47,375 nucleotides of DNA from Stutzerimonas stutzeri (GTDB lineage: Bacteria > Pseudomonadota > Gammaproteobacteria > Pseudomonadales > Pseudomonadaceae), in contig NZ_JAMOIE010000031.1 in NCBI RefSeq assembly GCF_024448935.1, positions 1-47,375 on the forward strand, given 5' to 3'. Each line of letters starts with the position of its first letter. The first letter of the stretch is position 1. The notes beneath the pieces were generated by a model. It made no database searches, had not been told where the DNA came from, and worked only from the letters and a program-made list of their open reading frames with translations. The translations under genes were made by a program, and so were the position numbers. Shown here piece after piece: positions 17,260 through 25,100 of this stretch.

Positions 17260-18293
17260 AGATCAACGGCCTTTCCAACAAAGCCAAACGTACCCTCGTC
17301 GTTGCCGCCATCGTCGCGATTGCAAGTGGTTCCGGCTTCTTCTGGATGCAGCGCGCAGGTACTGATGACAGTCAGCTGCGCTTGTACGGCAACGTTGACA
17401 TCCGCGAGGTGCAACTGGCCTTCCGCCAGCCTGGGCGCGTGACTGAAATGGCTTTCGATGAGGGCGATGCCATACGCGCCGGCGAACGCATGGCGGCGCT
17501 TGATGCGCAACCCTATCGGGAAGCCCTTGCGGCGGCGCAAGCCCAGGTGCAGGTTGCACAGGCGGAACTGGCCAAGCTGCGCCGTGGTCTGCGGCCGCAG
17601 GAAATCACCCAGGCGCGCGGGGCTCTCAGGCAGGCACAGGCGCTCGCCACCGAGACCGAGCGTAATTTCCAGCGCCAGAATGGCCTACTGGCATCGGGCG
17701 CCAGCAGCCAGCGTACGGTCGACGCCGCCCGCACGGCACGAGACCAGGCAGCCGCTGGCGTCGAAGCAGCCAAGGCGGCCCTGTCGCAAGCAGCCGAAGG
17801 CTTCCGCAAGGAAGACATCGCCGCGGCGGAGGCTCGCCTCGCGGCCGCGCAGGCTGCCGCAGCGCAAGCCACGACAGCCCTGGCGGACACCGAGTTGATG
17901 GCGCCCAGTAGCGGAACCGTCATCGCACGAGTGCGTGAGCCCGGCAGCATGGTTGGAAGCCAGAGCGCGGTCTACAGCCTGAGCCTGGACAAGCCGGTTT
18001 ACGTGCGCGCCTACGTGGGCGAGTCGGACTTGGGGCGCATCGCCCCCGGAACTGTGGTGCGCGTCAAAAGCGATTCATCTGAGAAGCTCTATCGCGGCCA
18101 GATTGGCTTCATCTCGCCACGCGCCGAATTCACACCCAAGACGGTCGAGACGACGGATTTGCGCACGGATCTGGTGTACCGCCTGCGCATCGTCATCGAC
18201 GAAGCCGATAGCGACGGGGCCTTGCGCCAGGGTATGCCGGTGACGATCGAGGTCGATGCGAAAGCCGGCACCAATATCCCGGGGGAGCGTTGA
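17256..18293 (+). CDS. HlyD-family periplasmic adaptor (YbhG-like)
   Basis: Membrane-fusion protein linking an inner-membrane ABC exporter to an outer-membrane channel. The 345-residue protein has one N-terminal anchor (about residues 12-30), a lipoyl/barrel-sandwich half (NVDIREVQLAFRQPGRVTEM, FDEGDAIRAGERMAALD), a long alanine/glutamine-rich alpha-hairpin coiled coil (about 80-205), the second lipoyl half (ADTELMAPSSGTVIARVREP) and a beta-barrel domain (VYVRAYVGESDLGRIAPGT). It is coupled to the regulator upstream by a 4-base overlap. Confidence 0.92.
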   Translation: MKINGLSNKAKRTLVVAAIVAIASGSGFFWMQRAGTDDSQLRLYGNVDIREVQLAFRQPGRVTEMAFDEGDAIRAGERMAALDAQPYREALAAAQAQVQVAQAELAKLRRGLRPQEITQARGALRQAQALATETERNFQRQNGLLASGASSQRTVDAARTARDQAAAGVEAAKAALSQAAEGFRKEDIAAAEARLAAAQAAAAQATTALADTELMAPSSGTVIARVREPGSMVGSQSAVYSLSLDKPVYVRAYVGESDLGRIAPGTVVRVKSDSSEKLYRGQIGFISPRAEFTPKTVETTDLRTDLVYRLRIVIDEADSDGALRQGMPVTIEVDAKAGTNIPGER

Positions 18294-18294
18294 A

Positions 18295-20067
18295 ATGCAG
18301 ACAAGCCCTGCCATCACCGCCATGCCTGCTGGTGCGGGCGAAGACGCTGCCGTCGTCATCGAAAACGTGGACAAGCATTTCGGCGACGTAAAGGCCCTGC
18401 GGGGCTTGAGCGCGCGCATCTACTATGGGCGGCTGACGGGTCTGGTCGGCCCCGACGGGGCCGGCAAGACGACGCTGATGCGGATTCTGACCGGCCTCCT
18501 GGTGCCTAACGCCGGCCGCGTCACCCTGGCCGGCTTTGACGTGGTCAAGGACAACGATGCCATTCACGTCGCCAGCGGCTACATGCCGCAGCGCTTTGGT
18601 CTGTATGAAGACTTGTCGGTGATGGAGAACATGCGCCTGTATGCGCAGTTGCGCGGCATGGATGCAGACCGCAATGCCGACCTGTTTGCCGAACTGCTCG
18701 ATTTCACGCGGCTCGGGCCCTTCACCAAGCGCCTCGCCGGCAAGCTCTCCGGCGGTATGAAGCAGAAGCTGGGCCTTGCCTGTGCGCTCATGGCGCGGCC
18801 CAAGGTGCTGCTGCTGGACGAGCCCGGCGTGGGTGTCGACCCGGTCAGCCGCCAGGACTTGTGGCGCATGGTGCAGGCGCTGACCGATGAAGGTATGGCC
18901 GTGGTCTGGTCCACCGCCTATCTCGACGAGGCCGAGCGTTGCGAGAGCGTGCTGTTGCTGAACCAGGGACAGCTCCTGTTCGATGGTCCGCCGCAAGCAC
19001 TGACCGCGCAGCTCGAAGGCCGCAGCTTCCGGCTAGAAGACGTTGGTGCCGAGCGCCGAGCGGTCCTGACCCAGGCACTCGATCTGCCCAGTGTCAGCGA
19101 TGGCGTCATTCAAGGCGCCGGCGTGCGCTTGGTGCTGCGCGACGGTGCACAATCCCGGGAGATCCAGTCGCTGGCGAATCAGGCACAAGTGCGGCTGGCA
19201 CAGGTGCCTGCGCGCTTCGAAGACGCCTTCATCGATCTGCTCGGTGGCGGCCCCGGCGGCACTTCGACGCTGGCCGAGCGTCTGCCGCCGGTTGAGCTGG
19301 GTTCCGACATTGCCGTGTCGTGCCGCAATCTCACCAAGCGCTTCGGCGAATTCACCGCTACCGACAACGTCAGCTTCGAGGTGCAAAAGGGCGAAATCTT
19401 CGGTCTGCTCGGTCCCAACGGCGCCGGCAAGTCCACCACCTTCAAGATGCTGTGCGGCCTGCTGAAACCCACTGCTGGCGAAGCGCATGTGGTGGGTCAC
19501 GATCTGCGCCGCGCCACCGGCGCAGCCAAGAGCCAGCTCGGCTACATGGCACAGAAATTTTCGCTTTATGGACTGCTGTCGGTGCAGCAGAACCTGGAGT
19601 TCTCGGCCGGGGTGTACCAGCTGGACGGGAGCACGCGGCGCGAGCGCATCGCCGAGATGATCGAAACCTTCGATCTGGGTGACTGGCTGTCCGCCACGCC
19701 CGATTCCCTGCCGCTGGGGCACAAGCAGCGCCTGGCATTGGCCTGCTCGCTCATGCACAGGCCCCCGGTGCTGTTTCTGGACGAACCCACTTCAGGGGTA
19801 GATCCCATCACCCGGCGCGAATTCTGGACCCACATCAACGGCCTGGCCCGCAAGGGCGTGACCATCATGGTCACCACCCACTTCATGGACGAGGCCGAAT
19901 ACTGCGACCGCGTGGCGCTGCTCTCACAGGCACAGTTGATAGCGCTGGATACGCCCGACGCGCTCAAACGTTTGGCGATCAGCCCCGAACGGCCCGACCC
20001 GACCATGGAGGACGCCTTCATTCACTTGGTGGAGTCGGCAGACCGCGAGATGGAGGCCGCCACATGA
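18295..20067 (+). CDS. Twin-domain ABC transporter ATPase (YbhF-like)
   Basis: Both nucleotide-binding domains of the exporter are fused in one 590-residue chain, as in E. coli YbhF. I chose the ATG at 18295, two bases after the hlyD stop codon; an in-frame upstream start would overlap hlyD by about 40 bases. NBD1 has Walker A GPDGAGKTTLMR, signature LSGGMKQKLGLACALM and Walker B VLLLDEPGVGVD. NBD2 has Walker A GPNGAGKSTTFK, Walker B VLFLDEPTSGVDP and switch His in VTTHFMDEAEYCD. The NBD2 signature is degenerate (LPLGHKQRL), and the NBD1 switch region reads WSTAYLDEAE without the usual His, so the two ATP sites are probably unequal. Confidence 0.93.
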   Translation: MQTSPAITAMPAGAGEDAAVVIENVDKHFGDVKALRGLSARIYYGRLTGLVGPDGAGKTTLMRILTGLLVPNAGRVTLAGFDVVKDNDAIHVASGYMPQRFGLYEDLSVMENMRLYAQLRGMDADRNADLFAELLDFTRLGPFTKRLAGKLSGGMKQKLGLACALMARPKVLLLDEPGVGVDPVSRQDLWRMVQALTDEGMAVVWSTAYLDEAERCESVLLLNQGQLLFDGPPQALTAQLEGRSFRLEDVGAERRAVLTQALDLPSVSDGVIQGAGVRLVLRDGAQSREIQSLANQAQVRLAQVPARFEDAFIDLLGGGPGGTSTLAERLPPVELGSDIAVSCRNLTKRFGEFTATDNVSFEVQKGEIFGLLGPNGAGKSTTFKMLCGLLKPTAGEAHVVGHDLRRATGAAKSQLGYMAQKFSLYGLLSVQQNLEFSAGVYQLDGSTRRERIAEMIETFDLGDWLSATPDSLPLGHKQRLALACSLMHRPPVLFLDEPTSGVDPITRREFWTHINGLARKGVTIMVTTHFMDEAEYCDRVALLSQAQLIALDTPDALKRLAISPERPDPTMEDAFIHLVESADREMEAAT

Positions 20068-21233
20068 ACGGCGCCACAAAGCACAAAGGCGGGAGTGGAC
20101 CACAGCAGACCGACTTGCGCCGTTTTGATCTGCGGCGCCTGATGGCCCTGGTCACCAAGGAAAGCTACCAGGCGCTGCGCGACCCCTCGACGCTGCTGAT
20201 CGCGTTCGTGCTGCCGGTGGTATTGCTGCTGCTGTTCGCCTATGCGGTGTCGTTGGATGCGAAGGATGTCCGTGTTGGCGTGGTCCTGGAGTCGCCCGGC
20301 GCATCGGCACAGTCGCTGGCCGCAGCGTTTTCGGGCACCCGCTTCCTGAACACGCACTTCGTTCATGACCGGCGCGAAGTGGCCGATAAGCTGGTCTCCG
20401 GCGACCTGCGCGGCTACGTGGTGATTCCGCAGGATTTCGAGCAGCGTCTGGCCCAGCGTGGCTGCGAGCCGCTGGTACAGATCATCACCGATGGCTCTTA
20501 CCCCAATACGGCCAATTATGTCGAAAATTACGCCCGCGGCGTGGTGCAGTCCTGGCGTGCCGGGCTGGACGTTGCAGCACCGGCGCAGTCCATCGTGCTG
20601 GAGCCGCGCTACTGGTTCAACCCCGAGCTTGAGAGCCGCCGCGCGTTGATCCCCGGCGCCATCGCTATCGTCATGACCATCATCGGCACCATGCTCACCG
20701 CGCTGGTGGTGGCGCGCGAGTGGGAGCGCGGCACCATGGAGGCAGTGCTGTCCACGCCCGCCTCGGTGGCCGAAATCCTGATCGGCAAGCTGCTGCCGTA
20801 CTTCGTGCTCGGCATGCTATCTACGCTGGGCGCGGCGGCTCTGGCCGTGTTCGTATTCGGCGTCCCGATGCGCGGCTCCTTGCCGGCCCTGCTGCTCCTG
20901 TCGGCGGTGTTCATGGTGCCGGCTCTGGGTCAGGGTCTGCTGATCTCGACGCTGGCGCGCAACCAGTTCCTCGCGGCGCAGATCGCGCTGTTCACGGGCT
21001 TCCTGCCGGCCTTCATGTTGTCGGGCTTCCTGTACGAAATCGACGCCATGCCCGCACCGATCCGGGCCATCACCCTGCTGGTTCCGGCCCGCTACTTCGT
21101 CGACTCGCTGAAGACCGTGTTCCTGGTCGGTGACATCTGGGCGGTATTCCTGCCAAACCTGGCGGCAATGGCGGCAATCGGGGCGCTGTTCTTCATGATC
21201 GCCAAGCGCGCCACGCGCAAGAACCTGGAGTGA
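20064..21233 (+). CDS. ABC-2 type permease (YbhS-like)
   Basis: Inner-membrane permease, 389 aa: a cytoplasmic N-terminus, first transmembrane helix (LLIAFVLPVVLLLLFAYAV, about residues 48-68), a large periplasmic loop to about residue 190, then five more hydrophobic segments. YWFNPELESRRALIPGAIAI is typical of the YhhJ/YbhS family. The ATG overlaps the ATPase stop. It probably pairs with the next gene as a heterodimer. Confidence 0.92.
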   Translation: MNGATKHKGGSGPQQTDLRRFDLRRLMALVTKESYQALRDPSTLLIAFVLPVVLLLLFAYAVSLDAKDVRVGVVLESPGASAQSLAAAFSGTRFLNTHFVHDRREVADKLVSGDLRGYVVIPQDFEQRLAQRGCEPLVQIITDGSYPNTANYVENYARGVVQSWRAGLDVAAPAQSIVLEPRYWFNPELESRRALIPGAIAIVMTIIGTMLTALVVAREWERGTMEAVLSTPASVAEILIGKLLPYFVLGMLSTLGAAALAVFVFGVPMRGSLPALLLLSAVFMVPALGQGLLISTLARNQFLAAQIALFTGFLPAFMLSGFLYEIDAMPAPIRAITLLVPARYFVDSLKTVFLVGDIWAVFLPNLAAMAAIGALFFMIAKRATRKNLE

Positions 21234-21237
21234 AACG

Positions 21238-22356
21238 ATGTTGACTTCCGCATTCTCGTTCACCCGCCTGCGCGCCCAGTTCATCAAGGAAGTGTTCAGC
21301 GTCCTGCGCGACCCGCGCAGCCGCATGGTCGTGTTCGTGCCGCCCATCCTGCAGTTGCTGATCTTCGCCTTTGCCGCGACGCTGGAAGTGCGCAACGTCG
21401 ATATCGCCGTCTACAACCAGGATGCGGGGCGCTGGTCGCACGAACTGGTGCAGCGTCTGGACAGCGCAAAATTCATCGCCCGCGTGCGGCACGTGGATAG
21501 TCAACGGCACCTGCACGAGCTGATCGACCGGGGCGAGGTGATCGCCGCGCTCGCCATCCCGGTGGATTTCTCGCGCTCGATTGCTGCCGGCGATAGCGGC
21601 CGCGCGCAGGTGCTGGTCGACGGTCGGCGCAGCAACTCGGGCCAGATCACCGTGGCCTATCTTTCCACCATCGCCGCCGAGGTCGGCGCCGAGGTCGTGC
21701 CCGACGCCCAAGCACCAACGCCCGTGGTCGTGCGTCACTGGTTCAACCCGAACCTGGTCTACCGCTGGTTCATCGTGCCCGGGCTCGCCGGCATCCTGGC
21801 CCTGTTCAGCGCGCTCTTGATCACCTCGCTGTCGATTGCACGCGAACGTGAACTCGGCACCTTCGACCAATTGCTGGTGTCGCCCACTTCGACGCCGGAA
21901 ATCATCATTTCCAAATCACTGCCGGCACTCGCAATTGGCACCGTGCTGGGCCTGTTCATGATCAGCGCAGGCGTATTCCTGTTCGGCATCCCGTTTACTG
22001 GCTCGTTTGCACTTCTGCTCGCCAGCCTGGTGCTGTTCATCCTGTCGGTGGTCGGCATCGGCCTGATGATTTCCGCGGTCAGCATGACCCAGCAGCAGGC
22101 CATCCTGGGTGCGTTCGCCATCGGCGTGCCGGCGGTGCTGATGTCCGGCTTTGCGACGCCTGTGGAAAACATGCCTGTCGTCCTGCAATGGCTGGCCCAG
22201 GCCATTCCGCTAACCCACTTCCTCATCATCGTCGAAGGCAGCTTTCTCAAGGCCATGCCGCCCGGTGACATTCTCGCCAGCCTGTGGCCGCTGGCGGTCA
22301 TCGCCCTTGCCACGCTGACGATGGCCACCGTATTCGTCCGAGGACGCCTGCAATGA
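21238..22356 (+). CDS. ABC-2 type permease (YbhR-like)
   Basis: Second permease of the exporter, 372 aa, with the same layout as its neighbour: one N-terminal membrane helix (PPILQLLIFAFAATLEV), a periplasmic domain (about 45-165) and a bundle of five helices, with HWFNPNLVYRWFIVPGLAGI at the junction. It starts 4 bases after the previous gene. Its stop overlaps the next start. Confidence 0.92.
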   Translation: MLTSAFSFTRLRAQFIKEVFSVLRDPRSRMVVFVPPILQLLIFAFAATLEVRNVDIAVYNQDAGRWSHELVQRLDSAKFIARVRHVDSQRHLHELIDRGEVIAALAIPVDFSRSIAAGDSGRAQVLVDGRRSNSGQITVAYLSTIAAEVGAEVVPDAQAPTPVVVRHWFNPNLVYRWFIVPGLAGILALFSALLITSLSIARERELGTFDQLLVSPTSTPEIIISKSLPALAIGTVLGLFMISAGVFLFGIPFTGSFALLLASLVLFILSVVGIGLMISAVSMTQQQAILGAFAIGVPAVLMSGFATPVENMPVVLQWLAQAIPLTHFLIIVEGSFLKAMPPGDILASLWPLAVIALATLTMATVFVRGRLQ

Positions 22357-23876
22357 AATCCAAGACCCGCACTCCCTTTCTTCGCGCAACCGTCACCGGC
22401 CTGACCCCTGGGCGCGTGCGCCCGCTCGCGCTGGCCCTGTCCTGCGTGCTGCTGACTGCCTGTGCGACCGTGGGCCCCGACTATCGCGAGCCGCCGCCGG
22501 TCGACGTCGGCAGCGGCTGGACCTTGCCGTTGGCAAGCGAATCCCAGTCCGCAGACTTGAGCCACTGGTGGTCTGCACTGGACGATCCGATCCTCGACCG
22601 CCTGATGGCCACGGCGCTGGCACAGAACCTGGATCTGCGCCAGGCTGCGGCACGCATCGATGAGGCACGCGCCCTGCGCGATCGCGTGGCCGGCGAGGCA
22701 TTGCCCACCGTCGGCGCTGGCGCGAGCGTCAACCGGCGCCGTCAAAGCGAGAACGGCCCCTTGCCCATCGGCTCCATTCCCGGTCTTGACGCCACGCAGA
22801 CCATCTACGATGCGGGCTTCGACGCGGCCTGGGAAGCCGATTTGTTCGGGGCCAAGCGGCGCGCTATGGAAGGCGCCAGCGCCCGCCTGGAGGCGACCGA
22901 AGCCGAGGCACAGGGCGTACGCATGCGCATCGTGGCCGAGGTCGCGCGCACCTGGTTCACCGCCGCCGGCGCCCGCTACGAGTTGCACACACAACAGGCC
23001 ACGCTGGATACGCTGCAGCAGACCTTGGAATTGGTGCGCCTGCGGCATGCCCTGGGCGACGCGTCGGCCGCCGACGTGGAGGCGGCGTACGCCCAATGGA
23101 CAGCAGTCAACGCGCTTATCCCGGATATCCAGGCGCGCCAGCGCGCCGCGGTGCTCAGCCTGGGCGTGCTGTTGGGCACACCGCCGGAGCGGGAGCTGGC
23201 ACTGCTTGATGGCCCCTTGACGCCGAGCACGCTGCGGGCGCTGCCGGTGGGCGAGCGCGCAGATATGCTGCGCCGACGCCCTGACGTGCTGGCTGCGGAA
23301 CGTCGCCTGGCAGCGAGTTCTGCCGACATCGGCGTGGCCACAGCCGAGTTGTTCCCCAAACTCTCCATCGGTGTCGGCGGCGGGTTCCAGGCGCTCAGTA
23401 CGGGCAATTGGTTCGATGCATCCAGCTCGCGTTTTTCCATCCTGCCGCTGATTTCCTGGCGCCTGTTCGACGGTGGCCGCGTGCGAGCCGAAATTCGGGC
23501 ACGCGAGGCGGCCGAGCGGCAGGCTGCGCTGGCCTACGAGCAGGCGGTGCTGGCGGCGCTGGGCGATGCCGAGCGCGCGCTGGGCGACTATCACGGCGGG
23601 CTGGACACACTGGAGCGCCGCGGCATGGCACTGGATGCCGCGCGCGTGAGCTACGGCCACGCCAAGGCCCGCTACGCCGCGGGCGACATCGCCCTGGTCG
23701 AACTGCTGGCAGCCCAGCGCAGCCTGCACGAGGCCGAAACCGCAGCCGCGCGGGCGCATACCAACGCCGCCGTGCAATTGGTGGCGCTGTACAAGGCCCT
23801 TGGGGGTGGCTGGGGCGAGTCCATGGCTGTGCAGCAGCAAGTCAGCTGGCTCGCCACGGTGCTCGAGGATGGCTAA
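22353..23876 (+). CDS. NodT/OprM-type outer-membrane efflux lipoprotein
   Basis: TolC-like outer-membrane channel subunit, 507 aa from the ATG at 22353, which overlaps the permease stop. The N-terminus is a lipoprotein signal with lipobox LLTAC, followed by CATVGPDYREPP, the standard OprM/NodT beginning. Two outer-membrane-efflux repeats follow (DLRQAAARIDEARALRDRVA; later ADIALVELLAAQRSL-like GDIALVELLAAQRSLHEAE). E. coli ybhGFSR lacks a linked channel gene, so this operon encodes the whole tripartite exporter. Confidence 0.92.
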   Translation: MKSKTRTPFLRATVTGLTPGRVRPLALALSCVLLTACATVGPDYREPPPVDVGSGWTLPLASESQSADLSHWWSALDDPILDRLMATALAQNLDLRQAAARIDEARALRDRVAGEALPTVGAGASVNRRRQSENGPLPIGSIPGLDATQTIYDAGFDAAWEADLFGAKRRAMEGASARLEATEAEAQGVRMRIVAEVARTWFTAAGARYELHTQQATLDTLQQTLELVRLRHALGDASAADVEAAYAQWTAVNALIPDIQARQRAAVLSLGVLLGTPPERELALLDGPLTPSTLRALPVGERADMLRRRPDVLAAERRLAASSADIGVATAELFPKLSIGVGGGFQALSTGNWFDASSSRFSILPLISWRLFDGGRVRAEIRAREAAERQAALAYEQAVLAALGDAERALGDYHGGLDTLERRGMALDAARVSYGHAKARYAAGDIALVELLAAQRSLHEAETAAARAHTNAAVQLVALYKALGGGWGESMAVQQQVSWLATVLEDG

Positions 23877-24076
23877 GCGCTGCGTTGGCTGGATTGTTTA
23901 GCGAATGGGCGATGAACATCTCAAGGATTTCGCGCCTCTCCACCATGCGCGAGTTGTCAACGTAGCGCCTTGCGTACGAAGACATCGAGCTTCCCAAGCC
24001 TGAATGCTTCTTGCACGAACATAGCAACCGTTCGTCAGACCCAAAGTCTTCATCAACAACATCAACGGAGAAACTC

Positions 24077-24538
24077 GTGAGTCAGCCCTTAAAACTAGGA
24101 TCGTTCTTCGCCGTCTCGCTTTCCGTGATTTTGGCAACCTCCGCCACGTCACTTGGTGCGCAGTCCGTAGAGACGGCAAAGCCAATGGAGCTTCGGACCA
24201 TAATGAAAAGACTTGACCATGATATGCAAGCCGTCACGGGCGCGATCTCCAAAGAAGATTGGTCATTGGTTGCCGAGTTGGCACCAAGAATTGCCAAGCA
24301 TGCCGAGCCACCTATTTCGGAAAAGATGCGCATCCTCGCCTGGCTTGGAACAGAAGCCGGAAAGTTTCGAGGCTTTGATGGAAGGGTGCATGATGCCGCG
24401 ACTGCCATGGGTGAAGCTGCTAAGCGGAGTGACGGCCAAGCAGTCATCGTGGCCTTCGCCAAAACACAGCAAAGCTGCCTAGCCTGCCACCAAAGTTTCC
24501 GTCCCTCGTTCGTTAAACATTTCTATGGGGAGCAGTAG
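24077..24538 (+). CDS. Small c-type cytochrome (cytochrome c'/c556-like)
   Basis: Exported monoheme cytochrome of 153 aa. I prefer the GTG at 24077 because GGAG lies just before it and translation then begins with a clean signal peptide (LKLGSFFAVSLSVILATSAT, cleavage near GAQS). An ATG at 24011 would add 22 polar residues. The heme motif CLACHQ sits near the C-terminus, as in the four-helix cytochrome c'/c556 group, with a helical middle part (LRTIMKRLDHDMQAVTGAIS). It is 200 bases downstream of the efflux operon. Its codon use is less GC-rich, suggesting separate capture. Confidence 0.8.
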   Translation: MSQPLKLGSFFAVSLSVILATSATSLGAQSVETAKPMELRTIMKRLDHDMQAVTGAISKEDWSLVAELAPRIAKHAEPPISEKMRILAWLGTEAGKFRGFDGRVHDAATAMGEAAKRSDGQAVIVAFAKTQQSCLACHQSFRPSFVKHFYGEQ

Positions 24539-24692
24539 CATGGGCGCACCTGTGCGGTCTGTAATAGCTTCGAGCCGGCGACGTGAGCCGCTATCCTCTG
24601 GCCGATCCCGGCCGGCGGACAGCGCATAATTGACGGTGCCATTTGAGCATTATCAGTAGCGGGTTTAGAGAATGACTGCTATCGGGATTACG

Positions 24693-25100
24693 TCAGAATA
24701 TGCACGCGGCCAGATCAACCACCTTGGAGTCGCTCTGCTTTGCCTTTAGAACTCGGTTCTCGGCTATCAAAACCTCGTTGATGGAGGCTAGGCTGGCGAC
24801 CTTGGCGCGCAGCTCCTCGATCTCCTGGCGAAGCGCGCGATTCTTCTCACGCTCCGCGCGGAGATCCTGGTGCTTCACATCGCGTTGGGCGCGACTGGAG
24901 CGCCCCTGAGCATCGCGGATCGCCTCGGCGATTATGGGGTAGTGGTTGTGGATCAGCGCCGTCGAAACGCCCGCCTCGCGCGCCACAGCGGCGATAGTGA
25001 CCTTGGTTTCCCCAGTATGTGCCCGACCACGCTGGATGCGGGCGAGCGCGAGTTGCAAATCCCGCTCGCGGGCGTCCGAGGGCTTGCGTTTGGTCGTCAT
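24693..25100 (-). CDS. Helix-turn-helix/coiled-coil accessory protein (DUF6262/TnpC-like)
   Basis: Last gene of the recombination operon, 135 aa. Residues about 30-65 form a TetR-like helix-turn-helix (VTIAAVAREAGVSTALIHNH), and residues 70-125 form a charged coiled coil (LRAEREKNRALRQEIEELRA, then KVASLASINEVLIAENRVLK). The small third protein of Tn554, TnpC, has a similar role and position: it is not essential but influences orientation and efficiency. The start overlaps the upstream recombinase stop by 4 bases. Assignment to DUF6262 is from memory of similar proteins. Confidence 0.7.
   Translation of the reverse strand: MTTKRKPSDARERDLQLALARIQRGRAHTGETKVTIAAVAREAGVSTALIHNHYPIIAEAIRDAQGRSSRAQRDVKHQDLRAEREKNRALRQEIEELRAKVASLASINEVLIAENRVLKAKQSDSKVVDLAACIF

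Noticed and set aside
21759..23840. 693-codon open frame on the minus strand opposite the efflux genes
   Set aside because: It is a shadow of the high-GC efflux genes on the plus strand; its translation lacks any domain pattern and is rich in Arg, Gln and His.
24011..24076. Earlier ATG start for the cytochrome
   Set aside because: It would put 22 polar residues before the signal peptide, while the GTG at 24077 has a good ribosome site.
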